A stretch of 64,000 bases of DNA, taken from assembly GCA_021770655.1 (NCBI GenBank), contig JAETQO010000004.1:50287-114286 (forward strand), written 5' to 3'. This DNA is from Ruminococcus sp. Lineage in GTDB: Bacteria; Bacillota; Clostridia; Oscillospirales; Ruminococcaceae. The translations under genes were made by a program, and so were the position numbers. Positions 7,994 to 17,020 of the stretch are shown here, piece by piece. The notes under the pieces were generated by a model. The model saw nothing but the letters and a program-made list of their open reading frames with translations, did no database searches and was not told where the DNA came from. How positions within the stretch are numbered: position 1 is the first letter of the stretch; every line of letters begins with the position of its first letter.

Positions 7994-9373
7994 CTTGTTC
8001 TTTATATACTCATCGATAGCGGCGGCAGCCTTTTTACCTGCACCCATTGCAAGAATAACCGTAGCGGCGCCTGTAACGGCGTCTCCGCCTGCATAAACGC
8101 CTTCCTTAGTTGTAGACTCATTCTCGTCAACAATAAGGCAGCCGTGATTGTTTGCCTCAAGACCCGGGGTTGTGCTTCTGATGAGCGGGTTAGGAGATGT
8201 ACCTATAGACATAATAGCAGTATCAACATCAAGAACAAAATTTGAACCCTCGATAACAACAGGACGTCTTCTTCCGCTCTCGTCCGGCTCGCCAAGCTCC
8301 ATCTTTACGCACTCCATACCGGAAACATGACCGTTCTCGTCGCCGAGAATCTTAACAGGATTGTTGAGTACGAGGAACTCGATACCCTCTTCCTGAGCAT
8401 GATGAACCTCTTCCTTTCTTGCAGGAAGCTCGTCCATTGAACGACGGTATACGATATAAACATGCTCTGCACCCAGTCTCATAGCTGAACGTGCAGCGTC
8501 CATAGCAACGTTTCCGCCGCCCACTACAGCAACATTCCTGGACTTCATTATAGGCGTATCATATTCGTCCTTATAAGCTTTCATAAGGTTGATTCTTGTA
8601 AGATACTCATTAGCGGAGTAAACGCCTACAAGACCTTCACCCTCGATACCCATAAATCTCGGAAGACCTGCGCCTGAACCAACGAATACTGCCTCATAGC
8701 CCATACCCATAAGCTCGTCAATAGAAAGAACCTTTCCGATTACCATATTGGTCATAATATGTACGCCCATATTGGTAAGATTGTCGATCTCATGCTGAAC
8801 AATGGTCTTAGGAAGTCTGAACTCAGGAATACCGTACATCAGAACGCCGCCTGCCGTATGGAAGGCCTCGTAAATAGTTACGTCATAACCAAGCTTAGCA
8901 AGGTCGCCTGCAACCGTAAGGCTTGAAGGGCCGCCGCCGACAACGGCAACCTTGTGACCGTTAGGCTCTGCCTTTTCAACTGCAACGGTCTTGTCCATCA
9001 TATAGTCTGCACAAAATCTCTCAAGTCTGCCGATCGCAACAGGCTCGCCCTTGATTCCTCTTACGCACTTGCCCTCGCACTGGTTTTCCTGAGGACATAC
9101 TCTTCCGCAAACTGCCGGCAAGGCGTTTGTTGACTTGATGATAGAATATGCTTCCTCAAACTTGCCCTCTGCTACCTTAGCGACAAACTCAGGTATCCTT
9201 ACGCTTACCGGACAACCTGTCATACACGGCTTATTCTTACAATTAAGGCATCTCTTTGCCTCTTCCATAGCCTCCTCAGGGGTATAGCCCAGAGTTACTT
9301 CTTTAAAGTTTCTTGCTCTGATCTTCGGATCCTGTTCTGCGATCGGAGTCTTTGTCAAACTCATATTAGCCAT
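7991..9373 (-). CDS. nfnB: NADPH-dependent flavoprotein, NfnB/GltA-like large subunit
   Basis: A 460-residue protein of the glutamate-synthase small-subunit family. It has an N-terminal 4Fe-4S region (CLNCKNKPCMTGCPV and CGRVCPQENQCEGKC), an FAD-binding GGGPSSLT, and an NADP(H)-binding VGGGNVAMDAARSAMRLGA. Paired with the next gene it fits the electron-bifurcating NADH-dependent reduced ferredoxin:NADP+ oxidoreductase NfnAB. Annotation as the GltA-like glutamate synthase subunit is an alternative, but no large glutamate synthase gene is present. The ATG at 9373 shares one base with the nfnA stop (TAATG) and has GGGAGG 9 nt upstream, so it is translationally coupled. Confidence 0.88.
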   Translation of the reverse strand: MANMSLTKTPIAEQDPKIRARNFKEVTLGYTPEEAMEEAKRCLNCKNKPCMTGCPVSVRIPEFVAKVAEGKFEEAYSIIKSTNALPAVCGRVCPQENQCEGKCVRGIKGEPVAIGRLERFCADYMMDKTVAVEKAEPNGHKVAVVGGGPSSLTVAGDLAKLGYDVTIYEAFHTAGGVLMYGIPEFRLPKTIVQHEIDNLTNMGVHIMTNMVIGKVLSIDELMGMGYEAVFVGSGAGLPRFMGIEGEGLVGVYSANEYLTRINLMKAYKDEYDTPIMKSRNVAVVGGGNVAMDAARSAMRLGAEHVYIVYRRSMDELPARKEEVHHAQEEGIEFLVLNNPVKILGDENGHVSGMECVKMELGEPDESGRRRPVVIEGSNFVLDVDTAIMSIGTSPNPLIRSTTPGLEANNHGCLIVDENESTTKEGVYAGGDAVTGAATVILAMGAGKKAAAAIDEYIKNK

Positions 9374-10206
9374 TATCTGATACCTCCCGTAAGTCTGCAA
9401 ACGTGAGCCTTTTCCTGCTCCTTATAAGTAGAATTTCTCCTCATAAGCTCGTCAAAATCGACCTTGTGTCCGTCAAAATCCGGACCGTCTACGCAAGCGT
9501 ATCTGATCTTTCCGTCAACGGTTACACGACAGCCGCCGCACATTCCGGTACCGTCGATCATGATCGGGTTAAGCGAAACAAGCGTCTTGATACCATAAGG
9601 CTCGGTTACCTTACATACAAACTTCATCATCGGAACAGGTCCGATAGCGATAACTTCGTCAAACTTTACGCCGCTGTCGATAAGCTCCTGAAGCTTGTTG
9701 GTAACAAAACCGTGATAACCATAGGAACCGTCGTCCGTACAAATATGAAGATGAGAAGAAGCCTTACCCATCTCGTCCTCAAGAATAACAATATCCTTAC
9801 TTCTGAAACCGGCGATAAGATCAACCTCAACGCCCATATTGTGAAGCTTCTTGGCCTGAGGATATGCAATAGCACAGCCAACGCCGCCGCCTACTACGGC
9901 AACTCTCTTGATTCCCTCATCATACTCGGTAGCCACGCCGAGAGGACCCACAACGTCGTGAATAAAATCGCCCTCGTTCAGCTTTGCAAGCTCCATGGTA
10001 GAACCGCCGATAACCTGGAATATAATTGTGATTGTACCCTTTTCTCTGTCATAATCGGCAATGGTGAGCGGAATACGCTCTCCCTTTTCATCGACTCTGT
10101 AAATGATAAACTGACCTGCTTCAGCCTTCGCTGCAATAAAAGGCGCGTCAATTTCCATAAGAACAACAGAATCATTGAGCTGTTTTCTTGTAACTATTTT
10201 ATACAC
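9373..10206 (-). CDS. nfnA: FAD/NAD-binding NfnA-like small subunit
   Basis: A 277-residue ferredoxin-NADP reductase-type protein of the dihydroorotate dehydrogenase electron-transfer/SudB family. It has an FAD-binding barrel (~1-95, with RIPLTIADYD), an NAD-binding half (VAVVGGGVGCAIAYPQ), and a C-terminal 2Fe-2S cluster region (GTGMCGGCRVTV...RYACVDGPDFD). It is expected to bind FAD and bifurcate electrons with NfnB. The start is GTG at 10206: GGAGGG lies 6 nt upstream and the product begins YKIVTRKQL as in relatives. Upstream ATG codons in the frame lack a ribosome-binding site. Confidence 0.87.
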   Translation of the reverse strand: MYKIVTRKQLNDSVVLMEIDAPFIAAKAEAGQFIIYRVDEKGERIPLTIADYDREKGTITIIFQVIGGSTMELAKLNEGDFIHDVVGPLGVATEYDEGIKRVAVVGGGVGCAIAYPQAKKLHNMGVEVDLIAGFRSKDIVILEDEMGKASSHLHICTDDGSYGYHGFVTNKLQELIDSGVKFDEVIAIGPVPMMKFVCKVTEPYGIKTLVSLNPIMIDGTGMCGGCRVTVDGKIRYACVDGPDFDGHKVDFDELMRRNSTYKEQEKAHVCRLTGGIR

Positions 10207-10301
10207 CGAAATCCCTCCAAATAAATATTTCATAAAATAAAGCAATACATCTATGCAATGTGTACAAAACTACTATACATCATTGCCTTACAGCACATAA
10301 C

Positions 10302-10330
10302 ATTATACTATATTTCTACAGAAATTTCAA
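10302..10330 (-). promoter_or_regulatory. Vegetative promoter of nfnAB
   Basis: On the minus strand: TTGAAA (10325-10330), 17-bp spacer containing the short palindrome TTTCTGTAGAAA partly overlapping the -35 box, then TATAAT (10302-10307). The leader to the GTG start is about 90 nt. Confidence 0.75.
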
Positions 10331-10428
10331 TAGCTTTAGTTAAGTTACATAAATTTCTCAATAATTAATCACAATTTATTTACATTTTTTATTCATAATA
10401 TTACATATCGCATATATTTTTATAAATA

Positions 10429-11676
10429 CTAATATTTTTCAAGGGAACTTCTGATACATTGCAGCTCTTCGTCTATTCTTTCCTGAATCGTTTTCTCCGG
10501 TTCAAATAAACTTAAATAATTATACAACGCCGCACCGCTGTAATCATACCCCCCTACGGCGTCGTCTAACTGTTCAGCGATGATGCCTACCGTCTGAGAA
10601 AACTCGTTTTCTTCACCGATTTTATAGACTGCAAGTCCGGCTATAAGATCAATATCGGCTGTACATATATCATGCCACGCCTCCAATGTTTCAATATACG
10701 GCTTAACGGAATTATTGTATCCGAAATATATCTGCGGACAGATATAGTCAATGTAGCCGTTTTCTCCGCACCACTTTTTCACATCGGCATACATAAACTC
10801 ATAATTGTTTTCTATATTTCCCTGAGGCGAAACCCCGACCAGAATGCTGTTGTCCTCGGCTTTCACTGCGCTGTATATCTCTTCCACCATTTGAGAAATG
10901 TTGTTCAGTCTCCACTCCTGCAGATCATCGCAGGAAGTCTGTGCGGCAAAGCATTCGGCGTCAAAGCTTTCGTCTGTAGTGGGATAAAAATAATCGTCAT
11001 AATGTATACCGTCAATATCGTATTTTTCCGCAAGCTCTGCCGCTCCGTCGGCAATAAGTCTGCGGACGTCTTCATATGCAGGATTAAGCCACAAATGCTC
11101 GTCACCCTCTACCTTTTCCACATAACCGTTATCATCGTCATACCACCGCTTGATAAGCCAGCTGTCGTCATATGCAGTAATATTCTGCTCGCTTTCACAG
11201 CGCAGAGGATTTATCCAGGCATGAAAAGACAGCTTGTACCTATGAGCCGTATCTATCATGATTTTCAACGGGTCGAAATCTCCAGGCTCCCCTGCACTGC
11301 CCGTTATATAACGTGAAGGCGGATAAAGCGACGAATCATAAACGGCGTCTCCGAAAGGACGGACATGAACGTAAACGGTATTGCACCCCAGCTCAGAAAT
11401 ATTTTTACAGGCGGCAGAAAAGTTGTTTTCAAACTCGTCCTGAGTTTTTCCCGTAAGCATCGGCGCAAGATCTATATAAGAAATCCATATTGCTTTCTGA
11501 ATATCGTAATTAAGCTTTTCGCCGTTGTCTGCCTTGCCGATATCTGCACCGACCGGAATGACCGACGCTCTTTCCATTGTAACCAGTCTCTCCCTCTGGC
11601 TGTCTTTTTCACCGTTATCGCTCACACAGGAACAAAGCATGAAGAAACACATAATAATCGGAATAATTCTTTTCAT
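10429..11676 (-). CDS. Lipoprotein with glycosyl hydrolase-like 10 (GHL10/DUF187) domain
   Basis: A 415-residue secreted lipoprotein. The signal peptide MKRIIPIIMCFFMLCSC ends in a lipobox (LCSC), so the protein should be anchored to the outer face of the membrane. The domain begins near KAIWISYIDLAPMLTGK and contains the family features NTVYVHVRPFGDA, HAWINPLR, DGIHYDDYFYPT, VGVSPQGN and ICPQIYFGY. GHL10 proteins are TIM-barrel enzymes predicted to act on cell-wall or surface glycans. Six-frame start at 11703 is rejected for ATG 11676, which follows GGAGGATAG. Flanked by unrelated genes; monocistronic. Confidence 0.87.
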   Translation of the reverse strand: MKRIIPIIMCFFMLCSCVSDNGEKDSQRERLVTMERASVIPVGADIGKADNGEKLNYDIQKAIWISYIDLAPMLTGKTQDEFENNFSAACKNISELGCNTVYVHVRPFGDAVYDSSLYPPSRYITGSAGEPGDFDPLKIMIDTAHRYKLSFHAWINPLRCESEQNITAYDDSWLIKRWYDDDNGYVEKVEGDEHLWLNPAYEDVRRLIADGAAELAEKYDIDGIHYDDYFYPTTDESFDAECFAAQTSCDDLQEWRLNNISQMVEEIYSAVKAEDNSILVGVSPQGNIENNYEFMYADVKKWCGENGYIDYICPQIYFGYNNSVKPYIETLEAWHDICTADIDLIAGLAVYKIGEENEFSQTVGIIAEQLDDAVGGYDYSGAALYNYLSLFEPEKTIQERIDEELQCIRSSLEKY

Positions 11677-11819
11677 AATATCTATCCTCCAAAACAATTC
11701 CACAGTCTTTTCAGACTATTTATATTATTTTTATTGGATAAATATTACCCGTTTATTCGCCGACATGAATATCCGTTATATCATTGCGCACTGATTTTTC
11801 CTAAATATTTAAGAGAAAC

Positions 11820-11852
11820 CGTAATCAAATCGTAAGAAGAATACGTTATAAT
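11820..11852 (+). promoter_or_regulatory. ABC transporter promoter with direct repeats
   Basis: Two CGTAA direct repeats (11820-11824 and 11831-11835) have an 11-bp period, one helical turn, as expected for tandem binding of an OmpR-family response regulator. A TATAAT -10 box follows at 11847-11852, and the repeats cover the -35 region, where no good -35 box is seen. This suggests activation by the response regulator encoded at 15176; the link is inference. Confidence 0.55.
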
Positions 11853-11881
11853 AAGATCGGACAAGAAAGGAGACGATAAAA

Positions 11882-12544
11882 ATGAGTATTCTCACATCAG
11901 AAAGGCTTTGCAAGCGCTACGGTTCAGGAGAAAATGAAGTAAAGGCGCTGAACAACGTTTCAATATCGGTGGAGGACGGAGAATTTGTATCGATAATCGG
12001 TACTTCCGGCAGTGGAAAATCGACTCTGCTGAATATGCTGGGCGGACTTGACAGACCGACTTCGGGCGAGGTGACGGTTTCGGGTAATAAAATATTTAAT
12101 ATGAATGACGAAGAACTAACTATATTCCGCAGAAGAAATATCGGATTTGTCTTTCAGAATTACAATCTCGTTCCCGTACTGAATGTTTATGAAAACATTG
12201 TACTTCCTATTGAGCTTGACGGTGCGGAAATCGACAAAAAATATGTAGACACCATAATAAACAAACTCGGACTTGATAAAAAGCTCAGCGCTATGCCCAA
12301 CCAGCTTTCGGGCGGTCAACAGCAGAGAGTAGCTATTGCACGGGCGCTTTCCTCCAAGCCTGCTATTATACTGGCAGATGAACCAACGGGTAACCTGGAC
12401 AGCAAAACGGGTATGGACGTTATATCTCTGCTTAAAATTACCAGCCGCGAGTTCAATCAGACTATCGTAATGATAACTCATAACGAAGAGATCGCACTGA
12501 TGGCGGACCGTATGATACGCATAGAGGACGGAAAGGTTGTGTAA
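11882..12544 (+). CDS. ABC transporter ATP-binding protein (MacB/BceA type)
   Basis: A 220-residue ATPase with Walker A GTSGSGKST (residues 40-48), signature LSGGQQQR, Walker B IILADEPTGNLDSKTG and the switch His in MITHNEE. Size and motifs match the LolD/MacB/BceA subfamily, which drives mechanotransmission or peptide export together with FtsX-type permeases. GGAG precedes the ATG by about 8 nt. The permease gene follows after 2 nt, then a response regulator and sensor kinase, forming an antimicrobial-peptide-response type module. Confidence 0.92.
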   Translation: MSILTSERLCKRYGSGENEVKALNNVSISVEDGEFVSIIGTSGSGKSTLLNMLGGLDRPTSGEVTVSGNKIFNMNDEELTIFRRRNIGFVFQNYNLVPVLNVYENIVLPIELDGAEIDKKYVDTIINKLGLDKKLSAMPNQLSGGQQQRVAIARALSSKPAIILADEPTGNLDSKTGMDVISLLKITSREFNQTIVMITHNEEIALMADRMIRIEDGKVV

Positions 12545-12546
12545 CA

Positions 12547-15063
12547 ATGCTGAAAAACAACAATCAAACCGCCGTAAAACGAATTTCCGTGCGTTCAATG
12601 AAAAGCAACCGCATAAGAAACGCTGTTGCAGTGCTGGCGATAATACTTACCACCTTTATGTTTACTGCAGTATTCAGTATCGGGTTCAGCCTCGGAAAAA
12701 ATATCAATATAATGATGCTCCGTGAGCAAGGCACAAAATCAACAATATATCTTTACGAACCAACCGACGAGCAGACAGCGCAGGCAAAGAAATGCAGTCA
12801 TCTGAACGCCGCCGGTATACAGATATCCACAAATACGGCACAAGGACAGGATAACGCCGAAACATCGATATATCTCGATTATTACGACAAAACGGAATTT
12901 GAAGAAAACTTTTCTCCGGCGGTAAGTGATATAACAGGCTCGTATCCGTCGCAGGAAAATGAAATAATGCTGTCAAAGGCGGCGCTTGACGCTTTGAACA
13001 TCAAAGACCCGACTGTTTCTATGGAGATCGGGTTAAATGTTGACGGCGAGGCAAAAAACTTTATTCTTTCAGGCTGGTTTACCGATTACACCTCCGGCGC
13101 AGGCGGCTTTCAGGGCTTTGTATCCAAAGCTTATTCCGACTCGCTGGGAATGACCGTTGAAAAGAACGGCGTGCTTTCCATGTCCGCTAAGGCAGGCTCT
13201 CAGGCAGATCTGCTGTCCGAACTGAATGAAAGTGTAAGTCTTAAAAACGATGAGCAGTTAAAATCCTCCTACGACTCGCAGGAGGAAAACAGTTCAAACG
13301 TAATGGTGGTTGCGACAGTAATAGGTCTGATAGGTCTTATCATAGTATTCAGCGGCTATCTGCTGATATATAATGTAATGTATATTTCCGTCACAAAGGA
13401 TATACGCTTTTACGGAATGCTTAAAACTATCGGTACATCTCCCAAACAGATCAAAAGCATTGTTAAAATGCAGGCGTTCAGACTGTCGGTTATAGGTATT
13501 CCTATCGGAATTCTGCTCGGTACTGTAATATCGTTTGCCGCCGTACCGTATGCGCTCAATATGGTCGGCTCAGGCAGAGAGGGAGCAATGCCGACCGATA
13601 TAAACTTTAACGTATTTATTTATATCGGCACAATAATATTCGGCATATTGACAGTAGCAATAAGCTGTCGGAAGCCTGCGAAGCTGGCGGCAAAGGTTTC
13701 ACCTGTCGAGGCGCTGAAATACAACGGTCAAAGCAATGTGAAAATCAAGGCGAAAAAATCCACAAGCGGCGGCAAGCTTTACAAAATGGCATACCGCAAT
13801 GTATTCAGAGAAAAAAAGCGCGCGATGCTTGTTTTCGCTTCTCTGTTTATGGGCACTATGGCATTTCTTTCCACCAATGCTTTTTTAGGCAGTTTGAAGC
13901 TTGAAAACTATGTGGATTACTACCTGCCAAACGATTATGCGATATACACCAATTCCGGCAACGAAGAAAATTCCGAGGAAGAAGAAAGCGAATACGTTGA
14001 ATATGCCGAAAAGCTTGCGGAAGACATTTCCAAAATAAACGGCATAACAAGCGTAAGCGTGAACCGTTCTGCCGACGCAGACATTGCATTTGACGAAGGT
14101 GTTTTCAGACCGTTCATAGAAAACGAAACGGAGGACAGCAAAACAATTCGGGACATGATCGAATTTTATAAGGAAAACCCTTATTCCGCTCCTGTTATCG
14201 GTGTAAGCTCGGATATGATGAAAATCTATAACAAAAAGGCAAGACAAAAGATAGATATTGAACGATTTGAAAAAGGCGAAATTGCACTTGTGGGTTACGT
14301 TGAAAGTGACAAACAATCGGATATGGTAAAGGGTAAAAGCATTACCTTGACCAACAGCGAAAGCAAAAGATCGGTAACTTTGGAGATCGGCGCTTGTCCT
14401 AAGCGTGACGATGACCGCGGTATAAACGTAGGCTACTACTGGGAAAAGGCAGGCGCTCCCTCCTGTGTGCTTGTAAGCCAGAGCGTTATCGACAAGCTTA
14501 CAGACTCCCCGTCTGTTGACAATATCATTGCGGACTGTGAGCCTGAAGCGGAGCCAAACGTTACCGCACAGATCAAGGAGCTTATCAAGACTAACCCCTG
14601 CGTACTGGACACAGAAATAAAATCCGAAATGATTTCTGATTTTAAATCTTCGATGACCTCTATGAACATTCTTACGGCAGGTATCTCTATAATACTGATA
14701 TTTATAGGCGTTATCAACTTTGTAAACGTAATGGTTACCGGCGTGTTTACAAGACGTAAGGAGCTTGCGGTAATGGAAAGCGCGGGAATGACCAAAAAGC
14801 AGGTAAGAAAAATGCTTATGCTTGAGGGCGTTTATTACGGAGTTATCACACTGGCGCTTATTCTCACTATAGGAAACGTCATTGTTTACACAGTCGCTAA
14901 ATTTGCACAAATGACCGCCGATTATGCGGTGTATAATTATCCGTGGGAGCTTATGCTGATAATTGCCGCAGTTATTATGACGATATGTATTATCGTTCCG
15001 GCTGTCGTTTACAGAACGCTGTCAAAACAAAGCGTGACAGAACGGCTCAGAAGCGAAGATTAA
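12547..15063 (+). CDS. FtsX-type ABC transporter permease
   Basis: An 838-residue permease with two FtsX-like halves. Hydrophobic segments: ~18-40, then a ~210-residue extracellular region, three helices at ~255-280, ~305-335 and ~350-372, a helix at ~428-448, a second large extracellular region (~450-705), and three C-terminal helices. This 4+4 pattern with two big external domains fits the MacB/LolCE-like exporters of Gram-positive bacteria more than the 10-helix BceB type. It would pair with the ATPase encoded 2 nt upstream. The substrate is unknown; peptide antibiotics are likely from the linked two-component system. Confidence 0.88.
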   Translation: MLKNNNQTAVKRISVRSMKSNRIRNAVAVLAIILTTFMFTAVFSIGFSLGKNINIMMLREQGTKSTIYLYEPTDEQTAQAKKCSHLNAAGIQISTNTAQGQDNAETSIYLDYYDKTEFEENFSPAVSDITGSYPSQENEIMLSKAALDALNIKDPTVSMEIGLNVDGEAKNFILSGWFTDYTSGAGGFQGFVSKAYSDSLGMTVEKNGVLSMSAKAGSQADLLSELNESVSLKNDEQLKSSYDSQEENSSNVMVVATVIGLIGLIIVFSGYLLIYNVMYISVTKDIRFYGMLKTIGTSPKQIKSIVKMQAFRLSVIGIPIGILLGTVISFAAVPYALNMVGSGREGAMPTDINFNVFIYIGTIIFGILTVAISCRKPAKLAAKVSPVEALKYNGQSNVKIKAKKSTSGGKLYKMAYRNVFREKKRAMLVFASLFMGTMAFLSTNAFLGSLKLENYVDYYLPNDYAIYTNSGNEENSEEEESEYVEYAEKLAEDISKINGITSVSVNRSADADIAFDEGVFRPFIENETEDSKTIRDMIEFYKENPYSAPVIGVSSDMMKIYNKKARQKIDIERFEKGEIALVGYVESDKQSDMVKGKSITLTNSESKRSVTLEIGACPKRDDDRGINVGYYWEKAGAPSCVLVSQSVIDKLTDSPSVDNIIADCEPEAEPNVTAQIKELIKTNPCVLDTEIKSEMISDFKSSMTSMNILTAGISIILIFIGVINFVNVMVTGVFTRRKELAVMESAGMTKKQVRKMLMLEGVYYGVITLALILTIGNVIVYTVAKFAQMTADYAVYNYPWELMLIIAAVIMTICIIVPAVVYRTLSKQSVTERLRSED

Positions 15064-15114
15064 GGAAAAACGCACAAAAACAAACGCTGTCTGTAAAAAT
15101 TGATTTTCATGAGG

Positions 15115-15159
15115 CAAAAGACCGCTCCCTTTACAAGGCACGGTCTTTTGTGGTATAAT
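15115..15159 (+). promoter_or_regulatory. Two-component-system promoter embedded in an inverted repeat
   Basis: TTTACA (15130-15135), an 18-bp spacer and TATAAT (15154-15159) form a good promoter about 20 nt before the response-regulator start. It is overlapped by a perfect 10-bp inverted repeat CAAAAGACCG (15115-15124) and CGGTCTTTTG (15141-15150) whose loop holds the -35 box. The repeat could be a terminator for the upstream permease, an operator, or both. Confidence 0.7.
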
Positions 15160-15175
15160 TAAGCGGGTGATATAA

Positions 15176-15853
15176 ATGTATTCTATCCTTATTGTAGAGG
15201 ACGACATAATCATTAACGGCGGAATAAAGGTTTATCTTGAAAAGCAGGGATATGAAGCAGTATCGGTGTATACCGTTTCGGAAGCGCGCGCACAGCTCAC
15301 AAAAGCATTCAGTCTTATTCTGCTGGATATAAACCTCCCCGACGGAAACGGACTTGAGCTTTGCAGAGAGATCAGAAACACCAGCGACACTCCCGTGATT
15401 TTTCTTACTGCCAACGACACAGAGGAAAATATGATAGAGGGTTTTGAATACGGCTGTGACGATTATATTTCAAAACCGTTCTCTGTCGGTATCCTCGGAC
15501 AGCGCATAAAGGCGGTTATCCGCAGAAGCTCGGCTAACAACCGGAATCCCGATCTGTTTTCCTTCAAGGGACTTACAGTAGATTTCAGGAGAATGTCCGT
15601 GACATCTGAGGGCGAACCCGTCAAGCTTTCGGCAACTGAATACAAGCTGTTGAAACTGCTTATCAAAAACAAAGGGCAAGTCCTTACACGCACCGTGCTT
15701 ATCGAAAAGATATGGGACTGCGCCGAGAATTACATCGACGAAAACACCCTCAGCGTTCACATCAGGCGCTTGCGTCAAAAGCTTGAACCCGATCCTAAAA
15801 ACCCTGTATACATAATAACCGTGTTTGGTATAGGTTATACTTTTGGAGAGTAA
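15176..15853 (+). CDS. OmpR-family response regulator
   Basis: A 225-residue regulator. The receiver domain has the acidic pair E8/D9-D10, phosphoacceptor D51 in ILLDINLPDGNG, T78 (FLTAND) and K100 (ISKPFS). A C-terminal winged-helix DNA-binding domain (~130-225) contains LSATEYKLLKLLIKNKGQVLTR and VDENTLSVHIRRLRQKL-like segments, typical of OmpR/PhoB. All key residues are intact, so it should be phosphorylated by the kinase encoded next, whose ribosome-binding site lies in this gene's last codons. Probable targets are the ABC transporter promoter at 11820 and its own promoter. Confidence 0.92.
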   Translation: MYSILIVEDDIIINGGIKVYLEKQGYEAVSVYTVSEARAQLTKAFSLILLDINLPDGNGLELCREIRNTSDTPVIFLTANDTEENMIEGFEYGCDDYISKPFSVGILGQRIKAVIRRSSANNRNPDLFSFKGLTVDFRRMSVTSEGEPVKLSATEYKLLKLLIKNKGQVLTRTVLIEKIWDCAENYIDENTLSVHIRRLRQKLEPDPKNPVYIITVFGIGYTFGE

Positions 15854-15854
15854 A

Positions 15855-16877
15855 ATGAAACTTCGCGATTATCGTAAGAACATAACACTTATTCGGACAG
15901 CTGCGGCTATACTGCTGATCGCAGCGCCAACTGCGGTTTACATTTTTTCCGACAATACAGCCGCCGCTGTTATATGTTTGCTTTCAATGCTTTCCGTTTG
16001 TGTGCTGATCTGCGTTCAGTCGCATACAGACGATAAATACATAATCGGAGTTGTTGACGATCTGTCAAGGCTCTGCGACAATCTTATCACTCTTGAAAAA
16101 AAAGAGATTTTCCCCGAAAACGAAGATACTATGCTTTCAAAGCTACAGAATAAAATACTTAAGCTTGTAAGGATACTAAAGCATAAAAACGAAAGCTCTC
16201 TTGCGGAACAGGAAAACATCAAGGCGTTGGTATCGGACATTTCCCACCAATTGAAAACACCTATAGCAAATCTGAAAATGTACACTGATTTTCTGAAAGA
16301 CGAAAGCATATCCGAAGAGCAAAGAAAGGAATACACCGAAATAATCGGTAATTCTGTGGAACGGCTGAATTTTCTGTCCGAAAGCATGATAAAAATATCC
16401 CGTCTTGAAGGAGGTCTTATTAATCTTCACAAAGAACTTCAAAGCCTGAACGAAACTGTGATGATCTCTATAAAGGACGTATTTTCAAAGGCTAAGGTCA
16501 AGAACATTGAGCTTAGCTATTCCGGAGAAAGCATTGACGCTTATCACGACAGAAGGTGGACTGCCGAGGCGATTTTCAATCTTCTTGACAATGCCGTAAA
16601 ATATTCCGACAGCGGAACAATGATTTCAATTACGGTAAAAAGATTCGGTATGTTTGCATCGGTAGAGGTGAAAGATCAGAACAAGCCTGTTCCCGAAAAT
16701 GAGCGGAGCAGGATATTCACCAGATTTTATCGCGGCATGAACAGCCGCAGCAGCGACGGTATTGGTATAGGTCTTTATCTCGCCCGCGAAATAGCCTTAA
16801 AACAAGGCGGATATATGAATCTCTCTGCCCGCGATAACGGGAACACATTCTCGATCATTCTGCCCGTAGAGAAATAA
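15855..16877 (+). CDS. Sensor histidine kinase, intramembrane-sensing type
   Basis: A 340-residue kinase. Two N-terminal helices (~13-31 and ~36-54) are separated by only a few residues (FSDNT), so there is no extracellular sensor domain; this is the architecture of BceS-type intramembrane-sensing kinases that take their signal from a partner ABC transporter. H-box SDISHQLKTPIANL gives H131; N-box NLLDNAVKYSD and G-box GIGIGLYLAREI follow. ATG 15855 is preferred to TTG 15843 because GGAG lies 6 nt before it. The start is 1 nt after the regulator's stop. Confidence 0.9.
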   Translation: MKLRDYRKNITLIRTAAAILLIAAPTAVYIFSDNTAAAVICLLSMLSVCVLICVQSHTDDKYIIGVVDDLSRLCDNLITLEKKEIFPENEDTMLSKLQNKILKLVRILKHKNESSLAEQENIKALVSDISHQLKTPIANLKMYTDFLKDESISEEQRKEYTEIIGNSVERLNFLSESMIKISRLEGGLINLHKELQSLNETVMISIKDVFSKAKVKNIELSYSGESIDAYHDRRWTAEAIFNLLDNAVKYSDSGTMISITVKRFGMFASVEVKDQNKPVPENERSRIFTRFYRGMNSRSSDGIGIGLYLAREIALKQGGYMNLSARDNGNTFSIILPVEK

Positions 16878-16908
16878 CGGACGAAAACATACCCTACAAT
16901 TATACAAA

Positions 16909-16957
16909 GATCCCGCAATCTTCATTATGAAAACATGAAAACTGCGGGATCAATTTT
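16909..16957 (+). terminator. Terminator after the sensor kinase gene
   Basis: GATCCCGCA (16909-16917) pairs with TGCGGGATC (16943-16951), followed by AATTTTTT. It ends the two-component operon and directly abuts a family I repeat. Confidence 0.8.
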
Positions 16958-17013
16958 TTAAGGCAATACCGCACACAAAGCCGTTAGGCGATAGTTGTGC
17001 GGTGTCGCCTTAA
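16958..17013. repeat. Family I inverted-repeat element, copy A (short)
   Basis: A 56-bp element beginning TTAAGGCAATACCGCACA and ending TGTGCGGTGTCGCCTTAA, so the two termini are inverted repeats of about 18 bp. It is an internally deleted relative of the 100-bp copy at 30020. It lies between the convergent kinase and gatB-aspS genes and could fold as a terminator for either. Confidence 0.8.
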
Positions 17014-17020
17014 TTTTATG

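Noticed and set aside
9403..10224. A 273-codon open frame on the plus strand
   Set aside because: Antisense to nfnA, whose FAD, NAD and iron-sulfur motifs identify the true strand.
13885..14910. A 341-codon open frame on the minus strand
   Set aside because: Antisense to the ABC permease gene; composition is a mirror of permease codons and no motif is present.
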